A DNA stretch of 64,000 nt, taken from positions 62,001 through 126,000 of the forward strand of contig CALIBC010000180.1 in NCBI GenBank assembly GCA_938045615.1. Reading direction: 5' to 3'. Source of the DNA: an uncultured Clostridia bacterium (lineage in GTDB: Bacteria > Bacillota > Clostridia > Peptostreptococcales > Anaerovoracaceae). Position numbers and translations under genes: made by a program. Under the pieces are notes generated by a model. It was not told the DNA's origin. It did not search any database and saw only the letters and a program-made list of their open reading frames with translations. Positions 16,627-26,171 of this stretch are shown piece after piece. Each line of letters begins with the position of its first letter. The stretch's first letter is position 1.

Positions 16627-18438
16627 ATGAACGCCAAAACATTGGATATCTTATTATATCTGTCCAAGGCTTCCGAGAATGACGGGAGAAATCGGAGGAA
16701 TGCGGTCAGCCAGAGGAAAATGGCCGTTGCTACGGGGAATTCCCTTGGAAGCGTGAATAAATATTTAAAACAACTTATAGAAGAGAAGATGATAACTCAG
16801 AATCACCTGCTTACCGATGTGGGGAAACGTTTTTTGTGGGATCATTCACCCAACTCCGCAGTAATACTGGCTGCCGGGCTTGGAATGAGAATGGTTCCCA
16901 TAAATATGGAAACGCCCAAAGGCTTGATAGAGATTGAGGGACAGCCTCTTATCGAACGACTGATCCGGCAGCTTAAGGGAGTCGGCGTGAACGATATAAC
17001 GGTAGTCGTGGGCTTTATGAAAGAAAGATATGAGTATCTGATAGACATGTATGACGTGAAGTTGCTCATAAATCCGGACTACAAGCAACAGAGCAATTTC
17101 AATTCACTTTTCAGGGCAAAGGATAGGCTCAACAATTCTTATATAGTGCCGTGCGATATATTTTGTAGAGAAAATCCATTCAGTGAAGTTGAAGCGTATT
17201 CATGGTACATGGTTTCAGACAAAGTGACACAAGGCAGAGGTGTACGTTATAAGAAGTCCGGACTCTTGTCGAGATCTTCCAAAGGCGACAACAACAGAAT
17301 GCTTGGAGTCTGCTATGTTGAGGGTGATAACACCGAGCGACTCAAAGAAAACATGACGGCTATCCACGATGAAAACCGTGAAACGAGATCCTGGGAAGAT
17401 GCGATTTTTAGCGGGGGAGCCACACATATATACGCAAAGGCCGTGGATGAAGCAAACTACGTTGGGATTAACACATACGAACAACTGCGAGAACTGGACG
17501 AAAAATCGGCAAATCTGAAGAACAAGACCATAGAGGTGGCGGCAAAAGCTCTTAACGTGACTTCGGAGGAAATAAGAGACATAGAAGTTCTGAAAAAAGG
17601 AATGACTAACAAATCCTTTACATTCAGATGTGCTGGCAAAAAGTATATCATGCGTATTCCGGGAGAGGGAACGGGCAAGCTGGTGAGCCGCAGCAACGAA
17701 GAGGCCGTATACAGAGCTATCAAGGGCAAAAATCTATCAGACAATGTGGTGTACATAGATGGAAAGTCAGGATACAAGATTACGGAGTACATTGAGAATG
17801 CGGCTGTTTGCGACAGAAACGATCCGTATCAGGTGAAAATTGCAATGAAAAAGCTGAGACAACTGCACGACTTAAAATTGCAGGTGGATCATGAATTTGA
17901 AATATATAAGCAGATAGATTTCTACGAGTCACTCATAAAAGGCGAATCTATATACAGAGATTACGCAGCCACCAAGGAGCGTGTGTTTGCTCTAAAATCT
18001 TATGTGGAAGCAAATGAAGCTCCAAAGGTACTCAGCCACATTGATCCCAACGTGGACAATTTTCTCTTCACGGAAAAAGAGAACGGCGAACCGGGCGACG
18101 ACGAGACGGATCTTAATTCAGTGTGCCTGATAGACTGGGAATACGCAGGAATGCACGATCCTGACATAGACATAGCATTTTTCATTGCATACATACCGTG
18201 CGACAGAGCACAGGTGGATAAGATAATAGATATGTACTTCGACGGGAAATGTGAACCAGGCAGGAGAGTTAAGATTTACTGCTATATATCGGCTGCGGGA
18301 CTTTTGTGGAGCAATTGGTGCGAATACAAACTGAATCTCGGGGTGGAATTCGGGGAATATTCGCTCATGCAGTACAGATATGCGAAGGACTATGCCAAAT
18401 TGGCGCAAAAAGAGTTAAAAGAAATGAAAAAGATGTGA
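16627..18438 (+). CDS. licCA: HTH - phosphocholine cytidylyltransferase - choline kinase fusion
   Basis: 603 aa with three parts. Residues 1-75 form a winged-helix HTH (QRKMAVATGNSLGSVNKYLKQL). Residues about 77-290 form a nucleotidyltransferase starting AVILAAGLGMRM...TPKGL, as in LicC, which makes CDP-choline. Residues about 305-600 form a choline-kinase/aminoglycoside phosphotransferase fold, with the catalytic HIDPNVDN near 470 and IDWEYAG near 501, as in LicA. Together these phosphorylate choline and activate it to CDP-choline. It opens a lic locus with a BCCT transporter and licD. The fused HTH and the repeats in its own promoter suggest self-regulation, which is inference. Confidence 0.88.
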   Translation: MNAKTLDILLYLSKASENDGRNRRNAVSQRKMAVATGNSLGSVNKYLKQLIEEKMITQNHLLTDVGKRFLWDHSPNSAVILAAGLGMRMVPINMETPKGLIEIEGQPLIERLIRQLKGVGVNDITVVVGFMKERYEYLIDMYDVKLLINPDYKQQSNFNSLFRAKDRLNNSYIVPCDIFCRENPFSEVEAYSWYMVSDKVTQGRGVRYKKSGLLSRSSKGDNNRMLGVCYVEGDNTERLKENMTAIHDENRETRSWEDAIFSGGATHIYAKAVDEANYVGINTYEQLRELDEKSANLKNKTIEVAAKALNVTSEEIRDIEVLKKGMTNKSFTFRCAGKKYIMRIPGEGTGKLVSRSNEEAVYRAIKGKNLSDNVVYIDGKSGYKITEYIENAAVCDRNDPYQVKIAMKKLRQLHDLKLQVDHEFEIYKQIDFYESLIKGESIYRDYAATKERVFALKSYVEANEAPKVLSHIDPNVDNFLFTEKENGEPGDDETDLNSVCLIDWEYAGMHDPDIDIAFFIAYIPCDRAQVDKIIDMYFDGKCEPGRRVKIYCYISAAGLLWSNWCEYKLNLGVEFGEYSLMQYRYAKDYAKLAQKELKEMKKM

Positions 18439-18440
18439 TT

Positions 18441-19154
18441 ATGAAAAAAGTCGAACGAGGAATAATCATGGCGGCGGGATTTGGCACGAGGATGCAACCT
18501 GTTTCCCTGAAAACCCCGAAGCCCTTGATAAAGGTGAATGGAAAGAGAATGATAGAAACCATAGTGGACGGTCTGTTTGTCAACGGTATAACAGAAATCC
18601 ATGTAGTGGTCGGATATAAAAAAGAGGCGTTTTTGATTTTGAAAGATCTATATCCGGAAATTGATATCATAGAAAACCCGCATTTTTCGACATGCAATAA
18701 TATCTCATCGCTGTATGTGGCAAGGGATTACTTGGAGTCGTCCATTATAGTGGACGGTGATCAGATTATTTACAATCCCGAAATTTTGAATGCCGGTATC
18801 GATAAGTCCGGATACAGCGGAGCGTGGATCGGGACCGGAACCGGTGAATGGCTTATGGATGTGGAAAACGGTATAATAAAAGGCTGCGACAGAAACGGCG
18901 GCAGGAGAGGCTGGCAGTTATTCGGAATCTCCAGATGGACCGGGGAGGACGGGAAAAAACTGAAAAAACACCTTGAAATTGAATTTGAAGAAAAGGAAAA
19001 TCACAATCTCTATTGGGATGATGTGCCGATGTTTCGCCATAAAGACGAGTATGAGTTGCAACTCTACCCGATAGAGAAAAAAGATATAATCGAGATCGAC
19101 AATTTTGATGAGCTAGTCAAAGTTGACGGAAATTATGAAAATTACCGACAGTAA
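18441..19154 (+). CDS. licC: Sugar/choline-phosphate nucleotidyltransferase, LicC-like
   Basis: 237 aa NTP-transferase fold. The signature IIMAAGFGTRMQPVSLKTPKPL at the N-terminus matches LicC-type CTP:phosphocholine cytidylyltransferases, and DGDQ near residue 95 is the likely metal-binding site. The ATG at 18441 follows the previous stop by two bases, so translation is probably coupled. A second LicC-like enzyme next to a fused one could reflect specificity for another phospho-amine (for example phosphoethanolamine) or redundancy; sequence alone does not decide. Confidence 0.82.
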   Translation: MKKVERGIIMAAGFGTRMQPVSLKTPKPLIKVNGKRMIETIVDGLFVNGITEIHVVVGYKKEAFLILKDLYPEIDIIENPHFSTCNNISSLYVARDYLESSIIVDGDQIIYNPEILNAGIDKSGYSGAWIGTGTGEWLMDVENGIIKGCDRNGGRRGWQLFGISRWTGEDGKKLKKHLEIEFEEKENHNLYWDDVPMFRHKDEYELQLYPIEKKDIIEIDNFDELVKVDGNYENYRQ

Positions 19155-19163
19155 GAGGTGAAC

Positions 19164-20801
19164 ATGGGTAAAGAAAAAAAACAGTTGAAAGCGAAAACGT
19201 TGTTTGCGGAAAATTCCTCTGACGGGGAGAGATGTGAAAGCGGAATGAAGATGACGGAAAGTGGGGCTTGGCCGCAGAAAGAAAAGTCGGAAAAGGAAAA
19301 GATGGATTGGATAGCCATGGTGGTTCCGCTTGTGGGTGTTGCGGCTTTGAGCATAGTGTTCATGGTTTCACCGGCTCAATCCAAGATGCTTCTGACTGTT
19401 GTAAGAAGCTTTCTGGGAGATGAAGCGGGACTCTATTACGCAATTTTAGGATGCGGGATACTCACATGTTCGATGTATGTTGCATTTTCAAAATACGGTG
19501 AAATAAGGCTCGGTGAGAGTGCCGTGAAAGAGCATTCCAATTTTTCATGGGGTGTAATGATATTCACATCCACCATGGCCGCGGACATTCTTTTTTATTC
19601 TCTGTGTGAATGGTCATTATATGCCAATGAATCATATATCGCAGAAACGGGAAACGTGCAGAAGTGGTCGGCGACCTATCCGCTGTTTCACTGGGGACCG
19701 ATAGCGTGGAGCTTTTATATAATTTTGGCGGTGGCGTTCGGGTTTATGCTCCATGTGAGAAAAAGAGATAAACAGAAGTTTTCCGAGGCATGTAGACCGC
19801 TTCTGAAAGGGAGAGTCGACGGGTTGCTTGGAAAGATAATAGATCTCATAGCCATATTCGCCCTTATCGCAGGAACCGCAACCACTTTTTCGCTTGCGAC
19901 ACCACTGCTTTCAGAGTCCGTAAGCAAGGTATTCGGCGTAGCAAACGGCACAGGACTTTCCATAATGATTCTGATCCTCATAGCTTTGGTGTACACGATA
20001 ACGGTGATATCGGGTATGAAAGGAATAGCAAAACTTGCATCCATATGCAGCTACCTCTTTTTTGCACTTCTTTTTTACGTCTTATTTCTTGGCGGTGAGA
20101 CGCGATTTGTACTAGAAAGCGGATTTTCATCGCTCGGCAATATGATTCAGAATTTCATCGGAATGTCGACGTGGATGGATCCGTTGAGAAAAAATTCATT
20201 TCCACAGAACTGGACAATTTATTACTGGGCATATTGGATGGTATGGTGTGTGGCGACTCCGTTTTTCATAGGCAAGATCAGTAAGGGAAGAACTGTGAAA
20301 GAAACCGTGCTGGGCGGATACGGTTGGGGTCTCGCCGGGACGTTTACGTCGTTCATAATACTCGGGAATTACGGTATGGCACAGCAGTTCAAGCACGGGC
20401 TCGATGTGTCGGGCTTCATAGAAAAAGGCGGAGATTATTCGGAAGCCATCCTTAAGATACTGGGAACTCTGCCTGTACCGTACGCAGCCATAATTCTTCT
20501 GGTAATAACCATGATCGCATTTTACGCGACCACATTTGATGCCCTGACGATGGTCATATCGTCGTATTCATACAAGAAACTTTCCGCCGACGCAGAACCG
20601 GCCAAACCTGTGAGGATATTCTGGTGTATTATGTTCATACTGTTGCCGATAGCTCTTATATTTTCCGAGAATTCCATGCACAGTTTGCAGTCGGTTGCGA
20701 TAATAGCGGCATTCCCCATAGGCATAATAGTGCTACTCATAGTTGTGAGCTTTTTCAGAGACGCGGGGGAATATATACGGGAACGTTCAAAACAGTTGTG
20801 A
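19164..20801 (+). CDS. betT: BCCT-family transporter, probable choline uptake
   Basis: 545 aa with a hydrophilic N-terminus of about 45 residues and 12 predicted membrane segments. BCCT landmarks include FHWGPIAWSFYIILAVAFG and QNWTIYYWAYWMVWCVATPFFIGKI, the tryptophan-rich substrate helix. BCCT carriers move betaine, choline or carnitine with Na+ or H+. Placement between two LicC-type genes and licD indicates choline, substituting for the LicB permease of other lic loci. The ATG at 19164 follows AAGAGGTG; GTG at 19158 is inside that site. Confidence 0.88.
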   Translation: MGKEKKQLKAKTLFAENSSDGERCESGMKMTESGAWPQKEKSEKEKMDWIAMVVPLVGVAALSIVFMVSPAQSKMLLTVVRSFLGDEAGLYYAILGCGILTCSMYVAFSKYGEIRLGESAVKEHSNFSWGVMIFTSTMAADILFYSLCEWSLYANESYIAETGNVQKWSATYPLFHWGPIAWSFYIILAVAFGFMLHVRKRDKQKFSEACRPLLKGRVDGLLGKIIDLIAIFALIAGTATTFSLATPLLSESVSKVFGVANGTGLSIMILILIALVYTITVISGMKGIAKLASICSYLFFALLFYVLFLGGETRFVLESGFSSLGNMIQNFIGMSTWMDPLRKNSFPQNWTIYYWAYWMVWCVATPFFIGKISKGRTVKETVLGGYGWGLAGTFTSFIILGNYGMAQQFKHGLDVSGFIEKGGDYSEAILKILGTLPVPYAAIILLVITMIAFYATTFDALTMVISSYSYKKLSADAEPAKPVRIFWCIMFILLPIALIFSENSMHSLQSVAIIAAFPIGIIVLLIVVSFFRDAGEYIRERSKQL

Positions 20802-20895
20802 CTTCTTACCGCCGAAACGTAGTCTTTTTATGAGATAGCGTAAAATAATTATGGAGTTTTATCATCCGGATAGTTTTTGTGTGTTCATTATTGAA

Positions 20896-21120
20896 GTTCC
20901 TGCAAAATGCGGACATGGGCATTAGGCTTTTCCGCAGGAGCAGTATGCAATCACCGCCGGAAACGCGCAAGGAAATTGAAGTGTGGCGGACGTGTTGCTT
21001 AAGGGCATGTTGGGGTGGTGATGCCCGAGTTCACGCCGCCACTCAATTTCCGCAAGTGAGGCGTACGATTGCCTGCAACGAGGACTTGCCTAATGCCCAT
21101 GTCCGCATTTTACAAGGAAG
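20896..21120. repeat. 225-bp imperfect palindrome with 24-bp perfect terminal arms
   Basis: The outer arms AAAATGCGGACA... (20904-20927) and its exact reverse complement (21088-21111) are 24 bases without a mismatch. Pairing resumes inward: GCAATC, GGAAATTGA(A)GTG(T)GCGG with its complement near 21036-21051, CGTG/CACG and an apical GGGCAT/ATGCCC (21003-21008 and 21021-21026). TTCCT/AGGAA extends the ends. It occupies most of the 455-bp gap between the BCCT gene and licD, where no coding region is credible. No obvious target duplication and no second copy in the window are seen. It could be a MITE-like element or a long hairpin RNA. Confidence 0.8.
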
Positions 21121-21189
21121 TCTAAGATTCGTTCACATGTAATGCCGGGGAAAACCGCAAAAACTTGTCGCTGTCTTTTTATGAATGTG

Positions 21190-21218
21190 TGGAAAAAAGT
21201 GAAAACCTTTGGTATAAT
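21190..21218 (+). promoter_or_regulatory. Promoter for licD
   Basis: A perfect TATAAT (21213-21218) lies 17 bases after TGGAAA (21190-21195). It is downstream of the large palindrome and about 40 bases before licD, so licD can be expressed apart from the upstream lic genes. Confidence 0.6.
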
Positions 21219-21256
21219 CCTATTGATATTTTAACTTTGACAGGGGCATTTGGATT

Positions 21257-22105
21257 ATGGGTGTTGACGAAAACATGGATTACGATATACGAGCCGTGCA
21301 GCTTGTTGAGCTTGACATTTTGAAGAAGATCGACGAGATATGCAGCAAACACGGCATCACGTATTTTTTGGATGGCGGAACGGCGCTGGGTGCCGTGCGC
21401 CACGGAGGATTTATTCCATGGGACGATGATATAGATTTGGGCATGCTCAGGGATGATTATGACAGATTCATAGAAATGGCGCAGGCGGAACTGGGGAACG
21501 ACTATTTTTTGCAGACCAGAAAGACAGATCCCAAGTGTCCCTTTTCTTTTGCGAAAGTCAGGAAAGAAGGGACTACTTTTGTTGAATGGAATAAGAGGAA
21601 CGTAAAGATGCATCACGGCATTTTCGTGGATATTTTTCCGTACGACGTTTTGCCGGAAGAAGGTCGCGAGGAGTATTTCAGAAAATGCGCCGCTCTCGAC
21701 AAAAAACTGACCGTCAAGATGACGCCTGACAGAGCGATGCAACCACAAAAAAATCTCAAGTGGCTGATAGGAAGTGTCATGCGGCGCGTAAAATACTATT
21801 TGATGAAATTCACTTCCACGCGCAAGTTGGATCAAAAGATAGAAAAAGAATTTGTAAAGTACCGGGGAAAGAAGTTTAAAGACCAACAGGTGACCTGCCA
21901 TGCTTACGGGGCACTTTACTATTTCCCGGAGAATATGCTCGTTCCGACCACTAGGGTGGATTTTGAAGGTGAGAAGTTTCCGATTCCTGGAAAATATCAT
22001 GAGTTTCTCACCAGGATGTACGGCGATTACATGGAACTTCCTCCGGAAGAGGAAAGGCACGGCCACAAGCCGGCGAAACTTTCGGTTACGGAAGTTTTGT
22101 ATTGA
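21257..22105 (+). CDS. licD: LicD-family phosphotransferase
   Basis: 282 aa. The family core is clear: FLDGGTALGAVRHGGFIPWDDDIDLGM at residues 37-63, with the DDDID metal site, then DIFPYD near 133. LicD proteins transfer phosphocholine (or ribitol-phosphate) from a CDP-linked donor onto a surface glycan at the cytoplasmic face. The lic genes just upstream supply CDP-choline, so phosphocholine is the likely group. Acceptor sugar is probably in the polysaccharide made by the following genes; this is inference. Confidence 0.9.
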   Translation: MGVDENMDYDIRAVQLVELDILKKIDEICSKHGITYFLDGGTALGAVRHGGFIPWDDDIDLGMLRDDYDRFIEMAQAELGNDYFLQTRKTDPKCPFSFAKVRKEGTTFVEWNKRNVKMHHGIFVDIFPYDVLPEEGREEYFRKCAALDKKLTVKMTPDRAMQPQKNLKWLIGSVMRRVKYYLMKFTSTRKLDQKIEKEFVKYRGKKFKDQQVTCHAYGALYYFPENMLVPTTRVDFEGEKFPIPGKYHEFLTRMYGDYMELPPEEERHGHKPAKLSVTEVLY

Positions 22106-22181
22106 TTGGAGGAATTCTCCGCACGGGGAGCTCTATGCGGTTATTGGGGTTATTGCGGTGATGTAAGGAGTCGATATTATA

Positions 22182-23714
22182 ATGCAATATAAGAACAACA
22201 CAATGCAGTTTATAGAAAATACGTCGGTCGTGTTCATGATTCTGATGTTCAGCCTGAGCAACCTTACGGTGTTCAACTTTTTCTTCATGTTTACCGGTAT
22301 ATCGCCAAAACCGACTTCTGTTTCACTTGCGATTTATTTGGTTTTTGACGCAATTCTTTTTACGTACGCCGTGACGTTTTTAATCAAAGAAAAACTGTAT
22401 GCAATTTTTGCTATATTGTTGATAGTCAATTGCGTGTACATTTTTCCGATAATCATGACACGCAGCGTCAGTGATATATCCAAGTATATTGTGTTCGTCG
22501 CGCCGTATTCACTGACAGCCGTGTTGCTCGTGTCTTCGGAGCATATAAGGGTAAAACTTTTCGATTATATAGATAAATTTATTCCGCCGGTTTCGATTCT
22601 GGCAATTGTACATATAATAGCATTGATAATGATTAACCCGGGAAAGCATAACTCGCTGATAATTCCCGCTTTGTCCTATGGAAACATCGCATGGTTTTTC
22701 TTAACCTTTCATTTTCTGACCGTGATAAAGTTTATTGCTGGAGGATATGGGAAAGGCAACAAATTGATTGTGGGCTACTTGGCGTTGTTGACATTGACCA
22801 TATTTTATACGGGTCTGAGAACCGGCTCGATATCCATGTTTTTTGTGACGGCGGCTTCGTTGCTTTTGCTTTTGATACGCGCCGACTCAAAAAAAGGAAT
22901 CCTGAAAAGATTTGCCGCTATCGCCGCCGTCTCGGTGGTTGTGGTCGCAATAGGACATAATTTTATGCCGCCGGGATCGAGGGCTATGTTCATAGATTCA
23001 ATAACAAAGCGTGAAATTATCGGTCATGATGCAGGAGAAATCAAAGCTCCCAAAAAGTATGACAAGTGGCATATCAAGTTTCCGCGCAAGGGTAACTACT
23101 GGAACAGTAGCTATCTTACCGTGTTTGACGTCAGAAACAATAAATTCTCAACGATAGAATCTGTTTTCAAGGGATATATTTTTGCAAGCGACAGACCGGA
23201 ATATGAAACCCTGGAAACATTACACGAAGACATATTGAGAGGAACCAGGAATTACGTTGTCACCAAGAAAAAAAATGTGAAGTTTGCGAGCACATATTTT
23301 GTTCATCGAGACAGGTCATTTTTATGGGCGGCAGCCATAAACGAATGGAGAAAAAGTCCTGTTTTCGGAAATGGCGTGAGGCATTACCAGAATAAATACA
23401 GAGGTACATTCCCGCATAACATGGCGCTTGAGATGCTGTCTGATTTCGGCGTTGTAGGCTTGATTGTATTGATGCTGATGTTTTGTGCACTTTTAATTTT
23501 TATACTGCATGCCGAAAAAAAGAAAAAGAACGGAATGGGATTGCATGTAGTTATTTTTGGACTTGGATTTGTGCCGTCATACTTGACTTATACAAGCCTC
23601 TATCAGAATGGTTCGTTTTTGTTCACCTCAATGCTTCTTGTGGCATTTTGTGTAAAACATGTCGGTATGGGCGGCGCAGAGAAAATAGAGGATGATGTCA
23701 TAAAGCTAAAATGA
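22182..23714 (+). CDS. O-antigen ligase/polymerase-like membrane protein (Wzy/WaaL type)
   Basis: 510 aa with about 11-12 membrane segments and one large extracytoplasmic loop (residues about 270-400). The loop end and following helix (WRKSPVFGNGVRHYQNKY, then FPHNMALEMLSDFGVVGL) match the Wzy_C/O-antigen ligase pattern, where PHN-type residues are functional. It probably polymerises repeat units or transfers a lipid-linked glycan to an acceptor. AAGGAG is 11 bases before the ATG. It starts an AT-richer stretch that runs through dltX. Confidence 0.8.
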   Translation: MQYKNNTMQFIENTSVVFMILMFSLSNLTVFNFFFMFTGISPKPTSVSLAIYLVFDAILFTYAVTFLIKEKLYAIFAILLIVNCVYIFPIIMTRSVSDISKYIVFVAPYSLTAVLLVSSEHIRVKLFDYIDKFIPPVSILAIVHIIALIMINPGKHNSLIIPALSYGNIAWFFLTFHFLTVIKFIAGGYGKGNKLIVGYLALLTLTIFYTGLRTGSISMFFVTAASLLLLLIRADSKKGILKRFAAIAAVSVVVVAIGHNFMPPGSRAMFIDSITKREIIGHDAGEIKAPKKYDKWHIKFPRKGNYWNSSYLTVFDVRNNKFSTIESVFKGYIFASDRPEYETLETLHEDILRGTRNYVVTKKKNVKFASTYFVHRDRSFLWAAAINEWRKSPVFGNGVRHYQNKYRGTFPHNMALEMLSDFGVVGLIVLMLMFCALLIFILHAEKKKKNGMGLHVVIFGLGFVPSYLTYTSLYQNGSFLFTSMLLVAFCVKHVGMGGAEKIEDDVIKLK

Positions 23715-23737
23715 GCCGATAGTCAGAGGTAGTGTAG

Positions 23738-24940
23738 ATGAGTTTTTTTTCAGGATGGGATTTTTTTGTGACTTTGACGGTTGCTCTGATTCCGGCAGTT
23801 GTATTGGGAATAAAGAGCAAGTCGTTACGCTTTTATCGTATGTTTTTGACGTGTGTATTCATATACCTTGCGTATTTCGATTCTCCGAAAGAAATGATTT
23901 TTTTGATAGGGTATGCTATATTGTCGCTCTATGTCATTAAGTTATATCTTTTTTTGAGAGAAAAGTACGGCAGGAATAAATACATTTATGGACATGCGGT
24001 ATTGATGGTTTTGCTGCCGTTGCTGCTGAGCAAGACAGAAGTTTATCTTGGTCACAGCGTGTTTGGATTTTGGAGCGGTACATTCGGTTTTCTGGGATTG
24101 TCCTATATCTTTTTCAGAGTGGTGCAGATTATAATTGAAATCTACGATGGTGTAATCAAAGAAGTCGATGGCTATCGTTTTTTGACGTTTTTACTTTTCT
24201 TTCCGGCGATTAGCTCAGGTCCTATTGACAGAAGCAGGAGATTTTTTGCAGACGATGAAAAGATATATTCAAAAGAAGAGTATAGTCAATTGTTGTCGAA
24301 GGGTGTCGTGAAGATAATGATGGGACTTGTATATAAGTTGCCAATATCGGGAACGTTCCTTTATATTATGGATACGTATATGAGCAATAAATTTGATCCC
24401 TTTCATATAGTGGGCTACGCGTATACCTATGGCTTCTATATGTTCTTTGATTTTGCCGGTTACAGCTTGATGGTCGTGGGAACAAGTTATATTTTGGGCA
24501 TAAAGATGCCGGATAATTTCAATATGCCGTTCATAAGTGTGGATATGAAAGATTTTTGGAACAGGTGGCATATCACACTTTCACATTGGTTCAGAGATTT
24601 TGTGTTCACACGTTTTATAATTGACTCGGCAAGAAAGAAAAGATTCTCCGGTCGTTTGACGGCGGCATCGGCAGGTCTGATCATAAATATGACATTGATG
24701 GGTATTTGGCATGGACTGGAAGCACACTTCATTCTCTACGGTTTTTACCATGGGCTTCTTTTGTCAATCACAGAAGTGTATCAAAAAAAGTCGAAATTCT
24801 ATAAGGCTCATAAAGACAGCCGTGGATATAAGTTTTGTTCATGGTTTATAACATTGAATCTTGTGATGTTCGGTTTTTTGATATTTTCAGGTCAATGTAA
24901 AACTATGGGTATAGGCTTGTTGAATTATATAGGGGCGTAG
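23738..24940 (+). CDS. dltB: D-alanyl transfer membrane protein DltB (MBOAT)
   Basis: 400 aa MBOAT-family acyltransferase with about 11 membrane segments. The signature NRWHITLSHWFRDFVFTRF (near 270-288) and the catalytic His in GIWHGLEAHFILYG (near 325) are typical of DltB. It moves D-alanine from the DltC carrier across the membrane towards teichoic acid or another glycan. dltD and a dltX-like gene follow, but dltA and dltC are not in this window. Homopolymers T8 (23743-23750) and T7 (23761-23767) lie within the first eleven codons. Confidence 0.93.
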   Translation: MSFFSGWDFFVTLTVALIPAVVLGIKSKSLRFYRMFLTCVFIYLAYFDSPKEMIFLIGYAILSLYVIKLYLFLREKYGRNKYIYGHAVLMVLLPLLLSKTEVYLGHSVFGFWSGTFGFLGLSYIFFRVVQIIIEIYDGVIKEVDGYRFLTFLLFFPAISSGPIDRSRRFFADDEKIYSKEEYSQLLSKGVVKIMMGLVYKLPISGTFLYIMDTYMSNKFDPFHIVGYAYTYGFYMFFDFAGYSLMVVGTSYILGIKMPDNFNMPFISVDMKDFWNRWHITLSHWFRDFVFTRFIIDSARKKRFSGRLTAASAGLIINMTLMGIWHGLEAHFILYGFYHGLLLSITEVYQKKSKFYKAHKDSRGYKFCSWFITLNLVMFGFLIFSGQCKTMGIGLLNYIGA

Positions 24941-25004
24941 AGAAAAGGCATAGATGCCGCATAAGATTGAACCGATATAACAGAAAGGAAGGGGGTATTC
25001 AGAG

Positions 25005-26171
25005 ATGAGAAAGGTTATCGCATTACTGCTGGCCGCAATTTTCATATTCGTCACGATGGTCGTGATCAATGCGTATTCCCAAGGTGTTTTAAAGAATAAA
25101 CGCAGTGTGGACAGTGCATACAAATTGAATTCGGACGGGAGGAATAATTCAAGAGTTGTTTTAAAAGAGGTGATGGATCGTGATACGGCGGTAGTACTTG
25201 GCTCTTCTGAATTGAATTCATCCGATGAAATTGCGTATCCGTCATACCTGTTTGGGAACAGTGGTTCTGACTTCAAGATGCTACTCTTTGGCAAAGGATA
25301 TACGCAGTGTATTCATCATGCCACGGCTGTGGGGGCATACAGCGATATTTTGCCCGGCAGCAAGGTTGTTATTATTCTTTCACCACAATGGTTTACAAGC
25401 GACGGGCTCGATCCAAGTGCGTATGCAAGTCGTTTTTCCGAGAGTTTGTATTTGCGGATGATGAAAAATCCCAATCTCTCCAAAACTATGAAGCAGCACA
25501 TTACAGATAGATTGAAAACTCTACTTTCTGCAGATCAAAAGCAATTGTCCAGGTTAGGACTGTACGAGAAAAGATATCTGGGACATAATTTTAATTTATT
25601 TAAAACCGCAAAGACAGACCTGTTCAGGAGATTTATGGATTTTAAGAATGATCTAACTTTGGTTCAGGAGTTGTCAGCTTCGAATTTGTCCGACGCCGGC
25701 GCAATCAGATCCTCAGATATAGATTTTGGCAAATTGATTGCCAAGGCAAACAAAGAGGGCAATAAACAGTGCACCAACAATGATTTTGGTATGTATAACG
25801 AATATTATGATACATACATTAAAAACGATATGGCGGCATTCAAAGATTCAAATAAAGCCGGAAGTTATGCAGAATCTCCCGAATATGAAGATTTCAGGAC
25901 ATTTCTCGATGTATGTGCAGAGTTAAAGGTGGAGCCGCTTGTGACAATAGTGCCTGTCAATGGCAGATGGTACGACTACATCGGATTTCCGAAAGAAGGC
26001 AGAAAAAGTTATTATGATAAAATAAGAGGCATATGTAAGGAATATGGAGTAAAGACTGCAGATTTTTCTGACAAAGAATACGAAAAATATTTTCTGAAAG
26101 ACGCTATGCACATGGGATGGAAAGGTTGGGTATATTTTGATCAAGCGGTTTATAACTTTTATGGGGAATAA
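25005..26171 (+). CDS. dltD: D-alanyl transfer protein DltD
   Basis: 388 aa with an N-terminal signal anchor (residues 4-24) and an extracellular SGNH-like domain. The catalytic serine is in VLGSSELNS near residue 68, and the Asp/His pair is in LKDAMHMGWKGW near the C-terminus, which are DltD hallmarks. DltD acts with DltB on the final transfer of D-alanine to the polymer. A strong AAGGAAGGGGG site precedes the ATG. Its last 11 bases overlap the start of the dltX-like gene. Confidence 0.92.
   Translation: MRKVIALLLAAIFIFVTMVVINAYSQGVLKNKRSVDSAYKLNSDGRNNSRVVLKEVMDRDTAVVLGSSELNSSDEIAYPSYLFGNSGSDFKMLLFGKGYTQCIHHATAVGAYSDILPGSKVVIILSPQWFTSDGLDPSAYASRFSESLYLRMMKNPNLSKTMKQHITDRLKTLLSADQKQLSRLGLYEKRYLGHNFNLFKTAKTDLFRRFMDFKNDLTLVQELSASNLSDAGAIRSSDIDFGKLIAKANKEGNKQCTNNDFGMYNEYYDTYIKNDMAAFKDSNKAGSYAESPEYEDFRTFLDVCAELKVEPLVTIVPVNGRWYDYIGFPKEGRKSYYDKIRGICKEYGVKTADFSDKEYEKYFLKDAMHMGWKGWVYFDQAVYNFYGE

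Noticed and set aside
20879..21142. An 87-codon open frame across the lic palindrome
   Set aside because: It lies on an inverted repeat, has no ribosome site, and its cysteine- and arginine-rich translation resembles no protein family.
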